A DNA stretch of 64,000 nucleotides from positions 4,175,754-4,239,753 of the forward strand of contig CM042566.1 in NCBI GenBank assembly GCA_023630585.1. Reading direction: 5' to 3'. This stretch comes from Cranoglanis bouderius. Taxonomy: Eukaryota; Chordata; Actinopteri; Siluriformes; Cranoglanididae. Within the stretch, counting starts at the first letter, position 1; the number at the start of each line of letters is the position of its first letter. Shown here in pieces: positions 57,791-64,000 of the stretch. A model generated the notes under the pieces. That model saw only the letters and a list, made by a program, of their open reading frames with translations. It had not been told where the DNA came from and did not search any database. Both the position numbers and the translations under genes were made by a program.

Positions 57791-59514
57791 ACAAACATTA
57801 GCACATCTAGCACAAAATTAAATGTTACAGAAAAGTGTTTGTACTGTATGTCATTAAAGAACGCAGCATATCACGTAAGAGACCAAAATATTTTTTGCAG
57901 TTTTGCTGCAGAAATAAGAAGCGAGTGCAAAAGTCAAAGTGTCCAGAAGAACTGTGTCTGGTTCTGCAAGATGCTCAATAAAACTTACCAGCTCATTTCC
58001 TTATAAAACTGCACAAACTGTACCGGAGACTACTATTTTTATTTAAATTTTTAGTTTTTTTGACACACCAAATATTGACTTTGTTTCATTTACTACTGTT
58101 TACTGCTTTTTATTGTATTTTTTTTTAAAATGTAGAAACATTTAATTTCATTATTTTCAAGGCATCTTTGCTCTACAGCATTTCTTTGCACGTGCCTAAA
58201 ACTTTTGCACAGTACTATATATATATATATATATATATAATGTAGATCCCTGTGAATGAGGTGTTACTATAGAAACAATAATGTATTAGAAACCTGTGAT
58301 TTGAACTACAGCTGAAACTACCGTCAGAGCTGCTGTTATAGCGAATGAATCAACACCTTCTAACCAATCAGGTTGGAGAATTCCACAGCACTGTGGTATA
58401 AAACAAACGTTTCAACTTCATGTCAGAAATGATTGATTAAATTACATTAAAGAGAAAGAGAATAGAATGGATTAATAAATAAATTGTTAATAAAAATGAG
58501 AGCAAAGAAATGTTACTTCCTGAACCACCTACACTTTTGCCTGCTAGTTGTATTGCAGTGTGACTTTAGAGAACATACAGAGTGTAAGAAGTCTTGTATG
58601 AGTAAACAGTTCCACAAGCCTGTGGATGTGCGTGTACTCTACACCACATTCTCCTAAAACACTGACCTGCTCGTTATGACCTCATCAGCGGCGTGTGCGA
58701 CGGATCGTCCCACGCCGGGGCCGAACTCTGTCCTGCTGAGCCGTGTTGTTTCTTTTAAGCAAAGTAATTAAAATTGCTGGCAGGCCTCAACTCCTCCTCG
58801 TGCGATGCTGCTGAGTCTTAAGATGAGAGTGGTCTCGGTCAACAGTCTTTTATTTTTGTGGTTCAGGTGCCGAGCTCTATTTGGTCTGCATAGTGAAAAG
58901 AAATCTCACTATCACATCTGCAAGAGATTCACAAGGCTGTGTTGCGAAATGTGAGTTTATTTCAAAGCTTAGTGTGTCCAAGAGAAACAGCTCTCTGTTG
59001 TGTCTTCATGTTGGATGAACATTATTAAAATGACTGTAAATTATGCAACTGGTAACAGACGATCTATTTCTGTACTCAAGAATGTGATGTTTAAATGCGT
59101 AACTCCTTGTTTAGCTGACTCTGATTATACAGGTTTATGGGTCAAATTTGCTAACACAGTCTGAATCAGTCCCAAGTCTGAATTTGAATTTTGCATTTAA
59201 CTGTATTTCCTGCAGATGATTACAAGACAGTTGCGTGATAACAGGAAACTTTAGGCATGGAGGCCTTTGACTGGTAATAAAATTTGACTTTCTCACTGGT
59301 TACTCAATATTTCCAGCTAAATTCTTTAACTTCTGATTGAAATGAAATCAGTCAAAGTCCCAATCAACCAACAACTAGATGGACGAGATGGATTCAATAT
59401 AGCTGTTGAAATGTTACCTTGAATTTGGTGTGGAATTAATTCAATTTTTTAGGACTTTGGCTTTATTTTTTAATGTTACAACATGTTTCTGGAAATAGAC
59501 TTACAAATCTTTCT
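57011..59514. other. Intergenic region 3' of otogl
   Basis: It contains a poly-A tract (57760-57788), a (TA)n run (58216-58239) and a GC-richer segment at 58640-58900 noted under findings. No gene recognised. Confidence 0.5.
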
Positions 59515-59785
59515 GAGGGTGGTGCAGTAGGTAGTGTTGTTGCTTCACAGCTCCATAGTCTTTAGTTCGATCCGATTCGCTTGGGTTGCCATCTGTGTGA
59601 TTTTCTCCCTGTGTCTGTCAACCCCAGAAAATCCTCTGGGTTCTCCAGTTTCCTCCGATCTCGCAAAAAAAAAACATGCTGGTGGGCGAAGCTAAATTGC
59701 CCCTCGGCGTGAACGAGTGTGTGAATGGTGTCCTGCGATTGACCGCTGTCCCACCCCGGGCTCACACTGCGTGTTCCTGTATGTG
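59515..59785 (+). mobile_element. tRNA-derived SINE copy
   Basis: It begins GGGTGGTGCAGTAGGTAGTG (A-box-like), then TTCACAGCTCC and TAGTTCGATCC (B-box-like), CCAGTTTCCTCCGATC and AAGCTAAATTGCCCC, matching the fish SINE order. Confidence 0.65.
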
Positions 59786-60149
59786 GTTAATGAAGATGAA
59801 TATCTCTTGGAGGTGGATCAAAAAACACTAGGCTTTACGCCAGCATCCAGGAGTCGTATATTACTCTTAAGTTGGCTGAGAACTTATTTTATTCAGGTGT
59901 GTCGTGCAAAAAAATAACATTAGCTAATTCCTCAGCCTGGTCTTCCTTAATACTGCTTATAACAAGACATGATGCTCAGGGGGACTTCATGCTAAACTTT
60001 CCTTAAACTTGAGTAACTTCCAGAGTGTGGCGCCAGTCTTCTGAAGAGGGGGGCGGGGCTAACAGCCATGACAACGACTTACTGACAGGATGCTATAGGC
60101 TACATACTATTAAATAGTAGAAGGTGTAAAAAAAAAATTTTAAAAAAAG

Positions 60150-60218
60150 GGAATGATATGATATTATATTATATTATATGATATTATATTATATTATATT
60201 ATATTATATTATATTATG
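60150..60218. repeat. (ATATT)n microsatellite
   Basis: Repeated TATTA units with two GATATTATA interruptions. Confidence 0.9.
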
Positions 60219-60614
60219 GCCCCACCATAATATAATATAGACACAAACTCATTATAGAGACACAAACACATTACTAGTTAAAGAAGACGCGGTCATGAGG
60301 AAATACAAGCCAGTTCAAACCACATTCAATTTGTGTGTTCTTTCATTTGAATTCATTTTTAGGGGGTTCCTGTAGGAGATACAGGCGTGGGAGTGAAAAT
60401 ATTTTCTTTTCATCATGAGTAAGGGAATGTAAAATATTCAGATGTGTGCGCTGACCCGGAGAGAACACACTGAGCAGCGCGAGATCTAATTAATTACTTA
60501 ATTAGCCTAATAAAACAAGTTCTCTTTTTCAGATAGCAGTGTGACAGTTTGGCTAAGACGCCGCAGATTGTTCAGTTTTTTTCTCACGGATTACTCAGAC
60601 ACTGGAAATTACTA

Positions 60615-63600
60615 ATGGGTAAAACGGTTCTTCTGAGACTGCTGGGGTTTCTGATACAGGTAATAAATCTCATCTCATCTCATCTCATCTCATCTCAGTA
60701 AAACACTGCATGCAACTTTTTACAGAAAACAAACGTGTTTATCAGCCCTTGGCATGGGAAATAATGTGTGTCTTTTCATTTACTTTTTTTTATGCACATA
60801 AAAATGAATGTAACTAGAGTGAACAAAAATACATGAAATATGTTTACATCCATGGAAAATAAACACTTTCAAAAATCACACTTTCAAAACACGTGTTAAA
60901 AACAGCATGCAATTTGTAAAACTTTTTATTTATTTATTTATTTATTTATTTAAATACATCTGTGTGTGTGTTCAGTTAAGGACATTTTGTGCTAATTTTA
61001 ACATTTCCAGTGTTTTGTCACATTTCACACAAGCAGCAGGTTATTATAAGTGTTAGAATTAGAGCTAGGCCAATATGATAAAAATATCATATCACGATAC
61101 TTGAGGACGTGTCTACGATACGTATCACGATGTATATAATTTATCTAACGAACTGTCTGCAAAACAGCGGTAAAATAAACAACAAAAAAAACGTTAAACT
61201 GAGTTTTATGATACTTTTCTTTAATACTTACAAAGATAAAGAAGATTAGGTTCTATTACATGTAGCCATGATTACCTCAACCTGTTTGGGGAAAGCAGTG
61301 ATGTAGATGTAAGCAGTCTACACTGTGATTAAAGTGTTAAAATGTGTCACTCTATATGTATATGCAAATCTGAAAAAAAACATTTAGGGATGTGAGGGAT
61401 AGCCTATAGCCGTGGCCAAAAGTTTTGAGAATGACACACATATTAATTTTTACAAAGTCTGCTGCCTTTGTTTTTATGATGGCAATTTGCATATACTCCA
61501 GAATGTTATGAAGAGTGATCAGATGAATTGCAATTAATTTCAAAGTCCCTCTTTGCCATGAAAATGAACTTAATCCCAAAAAAACATGTCCACTGCATTT
61601 CAGCCCTTCCACAAAAGGACCAGCTGACATCATGTCAGTGATTCTCTCGTTAACACAGGTGAGAGTGTTAACGAGGACAAGGCTGGAGATCACTCTGTCA
61701 TGCTGATTGAGTTAGAATAACAGACTGGAAGCTTTAAAAGGAGGGTGGCACTTGAAATTATTGTTCTTCCTCTGTTAACTATGGTTACCTGCAAGGAAAC
61801 ACGTGCAGCCATCATTGCTTTGCACAAAAAGGGATTCACAGGCAAGGATATTGCTGCTAGTAAGATTGCACCTAAATCAACCATTTATCGGATCATCAAG
61901 ACCTTCAAGGAGAGAGGTTCAACTGTTGTGAAGAAGGCTTCAGGGCGCCCAAGAAAGTCCAGCAAGCGCCAGGACCGTCTCCTAAAGTTGATTCAGCTGC
62001 GGGATCGGGGCACCACCAGTGCAGAGCTTGCTTGTGTCAAGAAGGGCAGCAAAGAAGCCACTTCTCTCCAGGAAAAACATCAGGGACAGACTGCTATTCT
62101 GCAAAAAGTACAGGGATTGGACTGCTGAGGACTGGGGTAATGTCATTTTCTCTGATGAATCCCCTTTCCGATTGTTTGGGGCATCTGGAAAAAAGCTTGT
62201 CCGGAGAAGAAAAGGTGAGCGCTACCATCAGTCCTGTGTCATGCCAACAGTAAAGCATCCTGAGACCACTCATGTGTGGGGTTGCTTCTCAGCCAAGGGA
62301 GTGGGCTCACTCACAATTTTGCCTAAGAACACAGCCATGAATAAAGAATGGTACAAAAACATCCTCAGAGAGCAACTTCTCCCAACCATCCAAGAACAGT
62401 GACGAACAATGCCTTTTCCAGCATGATGTGGCACCTTGCCACAAGGCAAAAGTGATAACGAAGTGGCTCGGGGAACAAAACATCGACATTTTGGGTCCAT
62501 GGCCAGGAAACTCCCCAGACCTTAATCCCATTGAGAATTTGTGGTCAATCCTCAAGAGGCGGGTGGACAAACAAAAACCCACAAACTCTGACAAACTCCA
62601 AGCATTGATTATGCAAGAAAGGGCTGCCACCAGTCAGGATGTGGCCCAGAAGTTGATTGACAGCATGCCAGGGCGAATTGCAGAGGTCTTGAAAAAGAAG
62701 GGTCAACACTGCAAATATTGACTCTTTGCATAAACTTCATGTAATTGTCAATAAAAGCCATTGACACTTATGAAATGCTTGTGATTATACTTCAGTAACA
62801 GTTAGTAACATCTGACAAAAAGATCTAAAAACACTGAAGCAGTAGACTTTGTGAAAATTAATATTTGTGTCATTCTCAAAACTTTTGGCCACGGCTGTAC
62901 ATTGAAAGGATTCTAAATCATATTTATTTATTATTTAGTGGACTCATTTACATTTTGATGCCTTTACAGAGCTGAAACTTTCAGTTCTCAATGTTGAAAC
63001 TTGTAATGTTTCTTAACTTAATATAACAATCCTAATGTAGTAATAATCCTGTAATGTTGCCATACATTAAAAGTCTTCTTGGCGATATTGCCAATGTAAA
63101 GTATCGGGCCACTTTCTTAATTTGTGGCTTTTACATTTTTCTTCTGACCCAGAAATTAGCCCCGCCCCCAGCTGTATAAAGAACTGTTCAGCTCTGCTCC
63201 TTTTCCCCAAAATGCTAAGAGGATGTGGTCAGCTGGGGAAAGAGCAAAGCTTTGCAGTTCACTTTGCAGGCAACAGAGGGTTCCAAATATTACAAACTAC
63301 TCCTTTAAAACTGTGGCTCTCAAATATTTGTAGTCTGAGGCCACGTTTCTGAATAGTAAATGCCACCGTGGCCTCACCAGCCCAGTCACACCTGCACGTA
63401 CGAGAGGGAAGGGTTTGAGATTTTCCAGTAGCTCCCTTGTGCAAACCGATTCTTTAAAACGTTGCATGCTTCAAAACAATTCATACTCTATATGTGCCCT
63501 TGTGTATGCTGTGGAAATAACAATAAGTACCAGCATTAAACCTCCGAAACAGAAAGTTAAATTTCCTTTTTTTCCTTCGCTCAGGTTGTGAGTTTTCCTG

Positions 63601-63698
63601 GTCTGGGTGATCTAGCGTCTGTCCGTGTGCAGGTGGAGTTCTGCAGCTTTCCGCTCAGCCTTGAGCCTGATACATACACACTTTTATTGGGAAACAAG
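60615..63698 (+). CDS. Downstream gene, first two exons (partial)
   Basis: Exon 1, 60615-60659, encodes MGKTVLLRLLGFLIQ and exon 2, 63585-63698, continues with VVSFPGLGDLASVRVQVEFC and ends YTLLLGNK. Both junctions are phase 0 with good splice sites, and the joined N terminus is a credible signal peptide. The gene leaves the window. I do not recognise the product from these 53 residues. In tetrapods PTPRQ follows OTOGL on the same strand, so ptprq is a positional guess only. Confidence 0.5.
60660..61042. other. First intron of the downstream gene, 5' part
   Basis: Contains the ATCTC tract and a (TTTA)n run at about 60927-60953; no exon seen. Confidence 0.5.
60666..60697. repeat. (ATCTC)n microsatellite
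   Basis: Six or so CATCT units just after the exon 1 donor of the downstream gene. Confidence 0.93.
61043..61180. repeat. Possible hAT-like left end
   Basis: GAGCTAGGCCAATATGATAA with ATCATATCACGATAC and TATCACGATG motifs resembles the 'GGGCAATATGAT' ends of fish hAT-like elements. The matching right end was not securely found beyond the Tc1 insertion. Confidence 0.3.
61407..62897 (+). mobile_element. Tc1-like transposon with nearly complete transposase, 1491 bp
   Basis: TA flanks at 61405-61406 and 62898-62899; ends TAGCCGTGGCCAAAAGTTTT and AAAACTTTTGGCCACGGCTG. The transposase reads + from 61745: helix-turn-helix, a net 71-bp deletion after TTSAELA that shifts frame, a second piece (62019-62402) with KKYRDWTAEDWGNVIFSDES holding the first Asp and HVWGCFSAKGVG, a stop at 62400-62402 from a small frameshift, then FQHDVAPCHKAK with the second Asp and NSPDLNPIENLW with the Glu, ending near 62721. 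It lies in the first intron of the downstream gene. Confidence 0.92.
62898..63584. other. First intron of the downstream gene, 3' part
   Basis: No element or exon recognised. Confidence 0.5.
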
Positions 63699-64000
63699 GT
63701 ATAACAACGGCACACACAATACAGATCATTTATGCCGCTATTATAATATATTTATAATTACATAAGTGTGTAATTATATACATACGAGGCCATTTATTGA
63801 ATTTATTGAATTGAATTCGTCCTCCTTTTATACTGTAAAACTTGTATAAGGAAGACATGACACAATAACCTAAAAACATAAACCCTATAACTGAAATAAA
63901 ACTTGAAAAATGAATGATGTGATATAAATCATACATTCTTGTCATTTACACATTTTACACATAGTGACTGAGGTACAACACTAAACATGACTGTGTTACA

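Noticed and set aside
60150..60218. Satellite or telomere-like repeat
   Set aside because: A short ATATT microsatellite only, without a telomeric unit.

Overview
This is vertebrate nuclear DNA, almost certainly from a teleost fish. It has short exons with GT-AG introns, abundant (CA/TG)n microsatellites, several Tc1-type DNA transposons with terminal inverted repeats and TA target duplications, and tRNA-derived SINEs. The repeat mix resembles otophysan fish such as catfishes, but that is an impression from repeat families and not a proven identification. There are no prokaryotic genes and no CRISPR array.

One gene dominates. A large secreted glycoprotein gene runs on the + strand from an ATG at 1456 to a TAA at 55832. 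I read 57 exons whose phases agree throughout and which give about 2518 residues with no internal stop. Domain order: signal peptide, EGF-like domain, VWD1-C8-TIL, VWD2-C8-TIL, a further TIL-like cysteine module, VWD3-C8, an alpha-L-arabinofuranosidase-B-like (AbfB) domain, TIL, a Thr/Pro-rich mucin-like exon, VWD4-C8-TIL, VWC, a chain of short cysteine repeats, and a C-terminal cystine knot (CTCK). VWD/C8/TIL arrays combined with an AbfB domain mark the otogelin family, structural proteins of the acellular membranes of the inner ear (tectorial, otolithic and cupular). The short mucin-like region favours otogelin-like (otogl) over otogelin (otog), but I cannot exclude otog.

Layout: 1-338 AT-rich flank; 339-1234 a 14-copy 64-bp minisatellite; about 1290 a TATA-like element; 1456-55832 the otogelin-family gene; 55833-60614 intergenic DNA with old repeats; from 60615 the first two exons of a second + strand secreted or membrane protein that runs off the window. 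In tetrapods OTOGL is followed by PTPRQ on the same strand, so this second gene could be ptprq, but its 53 visible residues do not prove that.

The introns carry most of the unexpected structure: Tc1 elements in several states of decay, a long inverted-repeat element split by a Tc1 insertion, two more nested insertions, a pair of related Tc1 copies in opposite orientation flanking the 3' third of the gene, and CA or UG microsatellites placed against splice sites. In intron 51 an AC tract at the 5' splice site and a GU tract at the 3' splice site could pair and bring the exon ends together. A 72-nt symmetric candidate cassette exon lies in the 7.5-kb intron before the cystine knot. I found no wholly new gene system; the splice-site repeat architecture and nested transposons deserve the second look.
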